Part shown: in pieces, positions 36,246 through 43,885 of the stretch
Layout: each line of letters starts with the position of its first letter
Numbering within the stretch: position 1 is the first letter of the stretch
NCBI RefSeq assembly: GCF_964026545.1
Contig: NZ_OZ032156.1
Coordinates: 1,410,798-1,474,797 of the forward strand
DNA length: 64,000 bases
Direction: 5' to 3'
From: Candidatus Tisiphia endosymbiont of Dioctria linearis
Lineage (GTDB): Bacteria; Pseudomonadota; Alphaproteobacteria; Rickettsiales; Rickettsiaceae
Translations under genes and position numbers: made by a program
Notes under the pieces: generated by a model
What the model was told of the DNA's origin: nothing
What the model saw: only the letters and a program-made list of their open reading frames with translations
Database searches by the model: none

Positions 36246-36604
36246 AAGTATTATTTGATACTAATATATTGATAGATTATTTGTTAGGACATACAGTGGC
36301 TAGTAAAGAACTTGAGCAATATAAAGATTGTCAAATTAGTATAATAACTAAAATGGAAATATTAGTTGGAGCGTCAGAGGATAACGACGAAACCACCAGA
36401 GAGTTCTTAGATAATTTTACCATAATTGACTTAAATAAAGAAATAGCTGAAATTGCCATCTCTATTAGAAAAGAGCATAAAATCAAACTACCTGATGCAA
36501 TAATATGGGCAACAGCTAAGTATTGCAATGGTTTGTTAATAACTAGAAATACCAAAGATTTTCCTATCCATGCCTCTGACATAAAAGTTCCGTACAATAT
36601 ATAA
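36242..36604 (+). CDS. PIN-domain toxin (VapC-like)
   Basis: The 120-aa PIN-domain RNase has the acidic metal-site residues in LFDTNILIDY (Asp6), ISIITKMEIL (Glu) and KLPDAIIWATA (Asp), plus TRNTKDF near the end. Members cut tRNA or rRNA when free of antitoxin. Full length and apparently intact. SURF1 follows closely. Confidence 0.88.
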   Translation: MKVLFDTNILIDYLLGHTVASKELEQYKDCQISIITKMEILVGASEDNDETTREFLDNFTIIDLNKEIAEIAISIRKEHKIKLPDAIIWATAKYCNGLLITRNTKDFPIHASDIKVPYNI

Positions 36605-36688
36605 TTGATAGAATGGGAATTCTATGAGATTATTTGGTTGTACATGAGTATCAACTTTCCAGTAATCGACCTCAGTTTAATAGGAATT

Positions 36689-37402
36689 ATGATGTCCAAG
36701 ATTTTAAAAATCGGTAAGTGTCAAGTACAGTTACTACCTTTATTGCTTACTATATTAGCATTTGTCATCCTCTTATCACTAGGGTTTTGGCAGATTGTTA
36801 GATTACAGGAAAAAGAACTATTTTTAAGTTCAATGAAAAATAATCTTAATAATCCTCCTATTGATATAAAAACACTTAGTGCAGATAAATTATATGCTAA
36901 AGTAAAGATGAATGGGCATTTTTTAACTGGTAAGAATTTACATCTTTATGGACGTAAATCAATGTCCACTGAAAAAGATGGTTATTATTTAGTTAGTCCT
37001 TTTCAAACTGATGATAATAAGATAATCTTAGTTGTACTAGGGTGGTTTGCTGGAAAACATAAGAAAAATATTGATAATATAGTAGATGATTCTACGGAAA
37101 TTACCGGTGTAATTCTCCTTGGTGAGAAAACCAAGCTGTTTGTCTTAGATAATGATGTTAAAAATAATGTTTGGTTTACTTTAGATTTAACTCAAGCATC
37201 TGATATTCTTGGTTTGACATTAGAGAGTTTTTATTTAATTATGGAAGGTAACAATAATCAATCTGAGATTGTTAAAAGTTTATCGATTAACAATCTGTTA
37301 AATGTCAGAAATGATCATTTAGAATATGCCATTACCTGGTTTACATTGGCAATTTCATTAGCAATAATGTTTGTGATTTATCATTTGCCTAAAAGAAATT
37401 AA
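36689..37402 (+). CDS. SURF1 family cytochrome oxidase assembly protein
   Basis: The protein has an N-terminal membrane helix (LLPLLLTILAFVILLSLGFWQ) running into GFWQIVRLQEK, the SURF1 hallmark, a periplasmic domain with YGRKSMSTEKDGYYLVSPF and VVLGWFAG, and a second helix (WFTLAISLAIMFVIYHLP) at the end. It helps insert heme into cytochrome c oxidase. I prefer ATG 36689 or 36692 to the frame opening at 36605, because the upstream 28 residues are not SURF1-like and would abut the toxin stop. Confidence 0.88.
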   Translation: MMSKILKIGKCQVQLLPLLLTILAFVILLSLGFWQIVRLQEKELFLSSMKNNLNNPPIDIKTLSADKLYAKVKMNGHFLTGKNLHLYGRKSMSTEKDGYYLVSPFQTDDNKIILVVLGWFAGKHKKNIDNIVDDSTEITGVILLGEKTKLFVLDNDVKNNVWFTLDLTQASDILGLTLESFYLIMEGNNNQSEIVKSLSINNLLNVRNDHLEYAITWFTLAISLAIMFVIYHLPKRN

Positions 37403-37424
37403 AAATTAAGTAGGGAGAGTTGTT

Positions 37425-37892
37425 ATGATATTAAAAGTAGGCGATATTGCACCAAATTTTACTATGCCAATAGGCGAAGATAGTAAAATCAATTTATCAG
37501 ATTTATCAGGTAAGTTTGTTGTATTATATTTTTATCCGAAAGATGATACACCAGGCTGTACTATTGAAGCAGGTGATTTTAATAGGCTAAAGCCAGAATT
37601 TGAAAAAATGAATACCGTAATTGTTGGTGTATCAAAGGACAATTTAGATTCTCATGATAAATTCAAGAAAAAATATTGTTTGGATTTTGATCTTGCGTCA
37701 GATTCTAACTCTGATACTTGTGAAAAATATGGAGTTTGGGTAGAAAAATCGATGTTTGGTAAGAAATATATGGGGGTCGAGAGAACTACCTTCTTAATAG
37801 ACAAAAAAGGTAAGATAGCTCACATTTGGTCAAAAGTGCAAGTGGCTAAACATGCTGAAGATGTGTTGAACCAGCTGCGGAAAATAAATTGA
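37425..37892 (+). CDS. bcp: Thioredoxin-dependent thiol peroxidase (Bcp/PrxQ)
   Basis: The 155-aa peroxiredoxin has the catalytic YFYPKDDTPGCTIEAGDF motif with the peroxidatic Cys near residue 45. The classic resolving Cys five positions on is replaced (CTIEA), so the resolving thiol is elsewhere (perhaps Cys85 or Cys99) or supplied by a partner. It reduces hydroperoxides in the cytosol. GGGAGAG stands before the start. Confidence 0.93.
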   Translation: MILKVGDIAPNFTMPIGEDSKINLSDLSGKFVVLYFYPKDDTPGCTIEAGDFNRLKPEFEKMNTVIVGVSKDNLDSHDKFKKKYCLDFDLASDSNSDTCEKYGVWVEKSMFGKKYMGVERTTFLIDKKGKIAHIWSKVQVAKHAEDVLNQLRKIN

Positions 37893-37947
37893 AATAATAA
37901 TATCTTCATGTAGTATACAAAACAAATGTAACTTTATGTAGGTATAA

Positions 37948-38646
37948 ATGACTAACTGGTTTTGTAAAGGTATTATTGTTGTTTATTTTCTTCTAACTAT
38001 AACCCATGCAGCCCATGCTGAAAATTTTTTTGTAGTCAAAAAACAGGCTGAACAGTTAGAGAATAGACCTGTTGACAACCAGGCTATTGACCAGCTCAAA
38101 ATATATTTACGGGAAATAAAATCTATTGCTGTGGATTTTACCCAAGAAGATTCGGCGGGAAATCAGACTGAAGGGAAGCTGTTAATTAATAAACCTGCGA
38201 AATTTCGCTGTAATTATTATTCACCATTTCCTTTGGTGATTATTGGTAATGCTAACTATGTGTCGGTATATGACTATGATATGAAACATGTAAGTCGCAT
38301 TAAGGCAGAGGAGAACGTATTTAATTTTTTGTTAGAAGACAGCATAGATTTTGATAAATATTTTAAAATTGAGTCGACGATAGATCGAGATAATATGTTT
38401 GAAATTACTATTTATCATACTTTATCAGAGCGACGTAGTCAAATTACCTTTGACAAAGAGACTAAACAGATGAAAATGTTAAAAATACTTGAGGATGACA
38501 ATGTTATTACCATAAAATTTAATCATATTGCAAAAGTACAGAATTTTGATGATGATTTGTTCAAGCTCAAACATCCAGACATATTTGGAGCACCAAAGAG
38601 ACTGAACAAAAGCGATATAGAAAAAAAATATAATTTAGCTAGTTAA
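37948..38646 (+). CDS. LolA-like outer-membrane lipoprotein carrier
   Basis: The 232-aa protein has an N-terminal signal peptide (FCKGIIVVYFLLTITHAAHA) and a LolA/LppX fold: YLREIKSIAVDFTQEDSAG, GKLLINKPAKFRCNYYSPFP and DYDMKHVSRI. LolA carries lipoproteins across the periplasm from LolCDE to LolB. Rickettsial members are usually named outer membrane lipoprotein carrier proteins. Placed before the SRP RNA. Confidence 0.85.
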   Translation: MTNWFCKGIIVVYFLLTITHAAHAENFFVVKKQAEQLENRPVDNQAIDQLKIYLREIKSIAVDFTQEDSAGNQTEGKLLINKPAKFRCNYYSPFPLVIIGNANYVSVYDYDMKHVSRIKAEENVFNFLLEDSIDFDKYFKIESTIDRDNMFEITIYHTLSERRSQITFDKETKQMKMLKILEDDNVITIKFNHIAKVQNFDDDLFKLKHPDIFGAPKRLNKSDIEKKYNLAS

Positions 38647-38685
38647 ATAGCTTGCCTATAGATGAAAAAAGCACTATTTTATCAC

Positions 38686-38772
38686 ATGCTAGTAGTGGGC
38701 ATTGGCTCTGTTCAGTTGGTCAGGTTCGAAAGGAAGCAGCCAAAATAGTCTCTGGTGGGTCATTACTAGCAT
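38686..38772 (+). ncRNA. ffs: Small signal recognition particle RNA (4.5S)
   Basis: The universal SRP domain IV hairpin is plain: GGTCAGG, the GGAAGCAGCC asymmetric loop, and a GAAA-type tip (TTCGAAAGG) at 38719-38741. The ends pair perfectly (ATGCTAGTA at 38686, TACTAGCAT at 38764), marking an RNA of about 87 nt. It binds Ffh and guides membrane-protein translation. It stands upstream of dnaX and ybaB, a common order. Exact ends are inferred. Confidence 0.9.
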
Positions 38773-38783
38773 ATAATATATAT

Positions 38784-39224
38784 ATGAAAACAAACAAAAT
38801 TCATGCTATTGCACGGGCTTATATAAGAGATGAAGATTCTGTATTAGTTGCTGACAATGGAAAAAATCTATTTTTGCCTGGTGGTCACATAAAACACCAA
38901 GAGTCAATTCATACCGCATTATCAAGAGAACTAAGAGAAGAAATAGGGCTAATTAATTTTGAATTAGGCAATTTTGTTGGCATGATAGAAAATATATGGG
39001 ATTATAATGGCAAAGCTGTTCATGAGCATTGCATAATTTTTAAAGTTATTTCAAAAGATTTATCTATAAATAGAGAAGTTAAATCAAAGGAAGATCACTT
39101 AAAATTCCATTGGATAAAATTTAATGAACTGATACATCTTAACTTTTTACCTGATGGTTTATATAATTTGTTATCTAGATACGAAAAAGATGGTTTATCT
39201 CACTTTAAATCATTAATTAACTAG
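38784..39224 (+). CDS. Nudix hydrolase
   Basis: From ATG 38784 (MKTNKIHAIARAYIRDEDSV) the 146-aa protein holds a clear Nudix box, GHIKHQESIHTALSRELREE followed by IGL. Such enzymes cleave nucleoside diphosphates linked to other groups; the substrate is unknown. A longer frame opening at 38652 is rejected because it would translate the SRP RNA. The stop TAG lies on the first bases of a family C repeat, so the C-terminus may have been shaped by that insertion. Confidence 0.88.
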   Translation: MKTNKIHAIARAYIRDEDSVLVADNGKNLFLPGGHIKHQESIHTALSRELREEIGLINFELGNFVGMIENIWDYNGKAVHEHCIIFKVISKDLSINREVKSKEDHLKFHWIKFNELIHLNFLPDGLYNLLSRYEKDGLSHFKSLIN

Positions 39225-39385
39225 GCTCTGTGAACAAAATTTTAATTGTTTAGATTTTGAGTATTTTTAAGTGAAAATTAATAAGATTTTTGCCGGAATA
39301 GTTAGTTCTATTTCAAAAAAATCTTATAATTTGCAGCTAAAAAGAGTCGAAATCTAAACAATTAAAATTTTGTTCACAGAGCCTA
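39222..39385. repeat. 164-bp inverted-repeat element (family C)
   Basis: Long terminal inverted repeats (TAGGCTCTGTGAACAAAATT and complement, extending to about 36 bp) flanked by C/G so that the site reads CTAG at both ends, suggesting a TA target. Further copies at 48741 (truncated) and 12114 (half). No coding capacity. Confidence 0.85.
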
Positions 39386-39485
39386 GGTGTTTAAGGAATA
39401 TTATTAATATAAAAAATATCAACTATTTTAGTTGTATGCCTTAATTAAATTGCTCTTACTATGATAACGCATCTCATCATATTTT

Positions 39486-41024
39486 GTGAATATAGCTGTG
39501 ACAAAAACAACTGACCAATATATTACCTTTGCTAGAAAATATCGTCCGGCTAATTTCTCTGAACTATACGGACAAGAAGTTTTAACAAAAATTCTAAACT
39601 ATACTATTCAAAAGGATCGTATATCTCAAGGCTATCTTCTTACTGGTATTAGAGGAGTTGGTAAAACTACGGCAGCACGTATTATTGCTAAAACTATTAA
39701 TTGTACCAATCCAATAGTTAAAGGTGAGTATATTAAGCCTTGTGAGAATTGTCAGAATTGTAATAGTTTTAACAAAAATAATCATCCTGATATAATTGAA
39801 ATGGATGCTGCCAGTAAGACAAGTGTTGATGATATTCGTAAAATAATAGAAAGCAGTGATTACAAACCGCTAATTGGTAGGTATAGTATCTTTATAATTG
39901 ATGAAGTTCATATGCTGTCTAAAGGGGCATTTAATGCGTTACTTAAAATTCTTGAAGAACCACCAGCTCATGTCATATTCATATTTGCTACTACCGAACC
40001 ACAAAAAATTCCATTGACCGTAATTTCTAGATGTCAACGCTATGATTTAAGAAGATTAACATTTGATGATATTTTCCAATTAATTCAAGAAATTGCCAAA
40101 AAAGAACAGTTGAAAATTGAAATAGAGGCTCTTAAAATAATTGCATCTAGATCTGATGGGTCGGCTAGAGATGCGGTCTCAGTACTAGATCAAGCAACAA
40201 GTTTGGGGGCAGGGGAGGTTATTACCCCTGAAATCGTTTATCAAATACTTGGTTTAGTTGATACAGCTAGTATCATCAAATTCTTTGAGTATATTATTCA
40301 AAAAGATGCGGCTAAGTCGATTGATTTAGTAAACCAGCTTTATATCTCTTCAGCAAATTTAGAAATTTTTGTAGGCTTAGTTGCTGATTTTAGTGCCTAT
40401 CTTAATAAGGCAAAGATATTACCTGATTATCAAAATCCTATATATTTACCTTTTAATGATCAGGTTACAGCTATTTTAACAAAAGTTACCCTTTCTCAAT
40501 TGTCTATTATCTGGCAAATATATAGTAAAGGGATTATAGAAATGAAAACTTCCCATAATCAGTTAATAGAAGCTGAAATGTTGGTGATAAAATCCATCTA
40601 CTCACAAATGTTGCCATCACTAGAGGAATTAGTGGATATACATAATGATAGGGCACAACTAGAACAGCCTGTATTACAACAATCAACTCAAAATTATCAA
40701 ATTACCGATTTTCTGGAGTTTTTACATTTGCAGAATGAGATGGAAATTTATTACATATTGTTAAACCAAGTGGAGTTAAAATCCTTTGCACTTCAGACTA
40801 TGGAAATTGCTGGAAATGATCTGAATAATAAAATAAGAGAGCAAATTGCTAGCTTGTTATTTGCTTGGTCAGGTAAAAACTGGAATGTTATCATTACAAA
40901 ACAACTAACAATAATTACTCTTAAAGAGCAATTGACGAATAAAGTAAAATCAAGTAAAGATTGGGAAATTTTAACAAAACACTTTCCAAATATCACGATT
41001 TCAGATATCCTGTTAAAGAATTAA
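39486..41024 (+). CDS. dnaX: DNA polymerase III subunit gamma/tau
   Basis: The 512-aa clamp-loader subunit has YRPANFSELYGQE at the start, Walker A GIRGVGKTT, a zinc module (CTNP ... CENCQNC), Walker B IIDEVHMLS, the SRC motif VISRCQRYDLRR and sensor 2 region. GTG is the start codon. The C-terminal tau part is short, usual for Rickettsia. It loads beta clamps at the replication fork. ybaB follows after 12 bases. Confidence 0.97.
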   Translation: MNIAVTKTTDQYITFARKYRPANFSELYGQEVLTKILNYTIQKDRISQGYLLTGIRGVGKTTAARIIAKTINCTNPIVKGEYIKPCENCQNCNSFNKNNHPDIIEMDAASKTSVDDIRKIIESSDYKPLIGRYSIFIIDEVHMLSKGAFNALLKILEEPPAHVIFIFATTEPQKIPLTVISRCQRYDLRRLTFDDIFQLIQEIAKKEQLKIEIEALKIIASRSDGSARDAVSVLDQATSLGAGEVITPEIVYQILGLVDTASIIKFFEYIIQKDAAKSIDLVNQLYISSANLEIFVGLVADFSAYLNKAKILPDYQNPIYLPFNDQVTAILTKVTLSQLSIIWQIYSKGIIEMKTSHNQLIEAEMLVIKSIYSQMLPSLEELVDIHNDRAQLEQPVLQQSTQNYQITDFLEFLHLQNEMEIYYILLNQVELKSFALQTMEIAGNDLNNKIREQIASLLFAWSGKNWNVIITKQLTIITLKEQLTNKVKSSKDWEILTKHFPNITISDILLKN

Positions 41025-41036
41025 AGAGATATAAGT

Positions 41037-41360
41037 ATGGTAAATTTTAATCAGTTTTTAAAACAAGCTCAGTCAATGCAGAAAAAAATGCAGGAGATGC
41101 AAGAGCAAATGGCAAGTACTGAATATTCTGGAAATGCAGGTGGCGGGTTAGTAAATATTACCGTTAGTGGTCGAGGTGAAGTTCGTAAGGTCTCTATTGA
41201 TGCCTCTTTGCTTAAAGAGACCGAGAAAGAGTTGCTGGAAGATTTAATTGTTGCAGCTTTCAGTGATGCAAAAAGCAAAGTTGATGAGGATTCACAAAAT
41301 TCTATGCATAATGCTTTTGGTAACATTGGTTTACCACCTGGACTAAAAATGCCTTTTTAA
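41037..41360 (+). CDS. YbaB/EbfC nucleoid-associated protein
   Basis: The 107-aa protein has the YbaB core: FLKQAQSMQKKMQEMQEQMA, then VNITVSGRGEVRKVSID, then a C-terminal NIGLPPGLKMPF. It forms a dimer that binds DNA. The location just after dnaX is conserved widely. Confidence 0.95.
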   Translation: MVNFNQFLKQAQSMQKKMQEMQEQMASTEYSGNAGGGLVNITVSGRGEVRKVSIDASLLKETEKELLEDLIVAAFSDAKSKVDEDSQNSMHNAFGNIGLPPGLKMPF

Positions 41361-41406
41361 GTCCTTGTGATATATTTAATAACATTCTTGTAAATGTTGA
41401 AGGATA

Positions 41407-41602
41407 TTGTGAGCGTTCACGATTTTTTTGCTATTTTCTTGTGATAAATAAAAAAAATCTTAGTACCAAGCGTCATTGCGAGGAGACCGTAAGGTCTACG
41501 AAGCAATCCAGGAACGTGATTGAAAATGGATTGCTTCGTCGGCTACGCCTTCTCGCAATGATATCTTGTACTTTAATTTTTTCTTTCTGTGAATGCTCAC
41601 AA
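41407..41602. repeat. Composite element: family E outer arms with family A core
   Basis: Outer arms TTGTGAGCGTTCAC and GTGAATGCTCACAA enclose AT-rich arms and a REP-like core (41471-41560). Same plan as 45545-45740. It reaches to within two bases of the porin stop. Confidence 0.8.
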
Positions 41603-41603
41603 G

Positions 41604-42923
41604 TTAGAATTTAAGCCTTGCACCAATAAGAGCAACAGTACCTCTAGTTTTTGTTTTAGGAGCTTCAACAAAATAAACTGGTTTACCTTTAGCTTGGAAA
41701 TAAGATATTTCAGCATAAGGCAACAACCCTGGTGTTACTAAATACTGAGTACCAAGACTTATTGTATCAACAGTATTTTTATACTTCAGCGATCTAAAAT
41801 AGGAAACACTTGTTTTCATAGGTCCCTGCCCATAGGCAATTGCCCCCTTATAATATTGCGTGTTACGACCAACTTTATGATAAGCTTTTGAAGTTAAACT
41901 TTTACCTAAATTACCATAAGAAGCTGCACAGGAAATATTACCGTAAGTAAAGATTGCTCCTAAATTGTAAGAAGCTAGATTTGATAGCTTATATCTATAT
42001 AATACCTTGTCATCGGGATCTAATACTATAATCTTACTAGCTGGTTTACCATACTCTCCTGTAATGCCCACTTTTACTGATACATCATCTATAATTTCAT
42101 ATTTATAGGATATTCCTGCAGAAATCGCATCTCTGACATTATGATTTATAATCACCTGATTATCTTTACCACCGTTTATATCTGGTACTTTTACTTTAGT
42201 TACACCAACCCCTAATTTACTCAAACCCTTATCGTCTAAATTTTTTAGACTACGATTACCACCAGTATTTGCTGAATCAGGAATATAAGAAATACCAAAC
42301 TGAAAACCTTGCATTTCAGGTGTATAGTAAGAAACTTTTCTAGATGTCTCTGTTTTGCTACTGATGTCATCAAAGCTATTGCTGAACGAACCCATGTGAA
42401 AAATACTACTACCGGACGTATCAAAATCTGGCTTTAGACCCTTATATTTCATATTGTCATCATATAGTACTGCAAACTTACTCCAACCACAACCAGCAAG
42501 TGGTACAGCAGTTGAACCAGTGCCAACACTCATGTTAGAAGCAGCGTCATGAGGAGATCCTAACTCTACTTTACCATAGTCTGTTTCTAAGAAAATATGA
42601 GAACCATTATAAGCTGCAGAAAGTTTTGCTTTAGTGGTTGTTAGTAAAACTATTTTGGCTCCAACTGTCACATCATTCAATTCTTGTTTGGCAGTAGCCA
42701 TAAAAGCAGCTTCAGTATAAAATCCAAGATTTTTCTTATTATCAGTAATATTTTTACTTGTCCCTGACAATTTTTTCTGATTTCTATAACCAGATTGGAA
42801 ATCAAAACACCCTTCTAATTTTATTTCTGTATCTGAAGCAGCATCAGCTTGAGTAGCACTACCACTAGCGAATGCTATGCTTGAAAAACAAGAAAAACAT
42901 AGTAATATCATTAATTTTTTCAT
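41604..42923 (-). CDS. Outer-membrane porin
   Basis: The 439-aa protein has a signal peptide (KKLMILLCFSCFSSIAFA), a Gram-negative porin pattern of alternating strands (ELGSPHDAASNMSVGTGS, KVSYYTPEMQGFQFGISY, VKVGITGEYG) and ends in ...RLKF, the C-terminal Phe signal for BAM assembly. It resembles the alphaproteobacterial 16-strand general porins with KVELGSP in the third strand. Diffusion channel for small solutes. Convergent with ybaB. Confidence 0.88.
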   Translation of the reverse strand: MKKLMILLCFSCFSSIAFASGSATQADAASDTEIKLEGCFDFQSGYRNQKKLSGTSKNITDNKKNLGFYTEAAFMATAKQELNDVTVGAKIVLLTTTKAKLSAAYNGSHIFLETDYGKVELGSPHDAASNMSVGTGSTAVPLAGCGWSKFAVLYDDNMKYKGLKPDFDTSGSSIFHMGSFSNSFDDISSKTETSRKVSYYTPEMQGFQFGISYIPDSANTGGNRSLKNLDDKGLSKLGVGVTKVKVPDINGGKDNQVIINHNVRDAISAGISYKYEIIDDVSVKVGITGEYGKPASKIIVLDPDDKVLYRYKLSNLASYNLGAIFTYGNISCAASYGNLGKSLTSKAYHKVGRNTQYYKGAIAYGQGPMKTSVSYFRSLKYKNTVDTISLGTQYLVTPGLLPYAEISYFQAKGKPVYFVEAPKTKTRGTVALIGARLKF

Positions 42924-43176
42924 TGTAATACCTAAATTTCAATTCACTTATCTTCATTCATCCATACTTACTTAAATACAGACCAATTTCTTATTTAAAA
43001 TTATAGCATAAGATAAATCATAATGTAACTAAATAACTCATAAATAGCTGTGTTTACTATATAAATAGGCTAGTTGTAATAGCAAATTTACAACTATGGT
43101 AATATTTTTTAATTGTTGCTAATACCATAGAAATATTGTATTTTAGTTTAGTGGGTTGAAATTGTTGTGAAGAACA

Positions 43177-43201
43177 AAGGTGGGTTTAACCCACCTTTTT
43201 T
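43177..43201 (+). terminator. Orphan Rho-independent terminator
   Basis: AAGGTGGG, loop TTTAA, CCCACCTT and a T-run. There is no plus-strand gene between 41360 and here, so it could end an unseen small RNA in 42924-43170. Apart from this and the repeat after it, that gap holds only the porin leader. Confidence 0.65.
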
Positions 43202-43203
43202 AT

Positions 43204-43350
43204 TAGACTTCCTGCATAAGTCAATCTAGTTGGTGATTTTGTCGTCGAAACTTGCCTCCGCTCCTTAACAATCGTCTATGTACGCGAAGGTAGCAGGCTT
43301 CTTTTCTCCTAAAAATCCCGAGGGTTTTTTTGACTTATGCAGGAAGTCTA
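43204..43350. repeat. 147-bp inverted-repeat element (family D)
   Basis: Perfect 20-bp ends, TAGACTTCCTGCATAAGTCA on the left and its complement on the right; TA borders. One end also occurs at 48893-48912. It stands just before rimP and may carry or displace its promoter. Confidence 0.88.
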
Positions 43351-43379
43351 TTGAAGTATTTAAAATATTTATATTAGTA

Positions 43380-43871
43380 ATGCAAACTATAGAACAACAA
43401 ATTATATATGTTATACAAGATAGCCTAAAAGATCTTGGTTTTGATTTAGTAAAAGTAACTTTAAAGGGTTCAAGCCATAAAGTACTTGAAGTGTTAATAG
43501 ATAGATTGGATGGCAAGAAGGTTAATATAATAGATTGTCGTAATGTTAGTAGAAATATCTCGGCACTCTTAGATGTTGAAGATATAATTAGTGATAAATA
43601 TTTTTTAGAAATTTGTTCAGCAGGTATCGAACGTCCCTTAATAAAATTTGAAGATTATACGAGATTTCTTGGTAGGGAAGCTACAATAAAACTAAAAGAA
43701 TTATTAAATGGTAGAACTCGATATCAGGGAAAGATAGTTAAAGCTGAAGACAATAAAATTCATCTGCATAATAATGGTGAAGATATAGTGCTTTCATTTG
43801 ATATGATAAAAAAAGCCTCTTTAGTATTAACAGATGAAATGTTCAGAAATTTAATGAATAAAAAATCTTAA
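43380..43871 (+). CDS. rimP: Ribosome maturation factor RimP
   Basis: From ATG 43380 (MQTIEQQIIYVIQDSL) the 163-aa protein has DLVKVTLKGSSHKVLEVLID, CRNVSRNISALLDVEDII and YFLEICSAGIERPL, the RimP signatures. It assists 30S maturation. A longer frame from 43278 would translate the family D repeat and is not preferred. It heads the rimP-nusA-infB-rbfA block; nusA follows after 14 bases. Confidence 0.94.
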   Translation: MQTIEQQIIYVIQDSLKDLGFDLVKVTLKGSSHKVLEVLIDRLDGKKVNIIDCRNVSRNISALLDVEDIISDKYFLEICSAGIERPLIKFEDYTRFLGREATIKLKELLNGRTRYQGKIVKAEDNKIHLHNNGEDIVLSFDMIKKASLVLTDEMFRNLMNKKS

Positions 43872-43885
43872 AAGGTAGTGATTTT

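Noticed and set aside
36605..36688. N-terminal extension of SURF1
   Set aside because: Not SURF1-like, and it abuts the toxin stop; the internal ATGATG fits better.
38652..38783. N-terminal extension of the Nudix protein
   Set aside because: It would translate the SRP RNA; the Nudix fold starts well after ATG 38784.
43278..43379. N-terminal extension of RimP
   Set aside because: It is read from the family D repeat; RimP homology starts at 43380.
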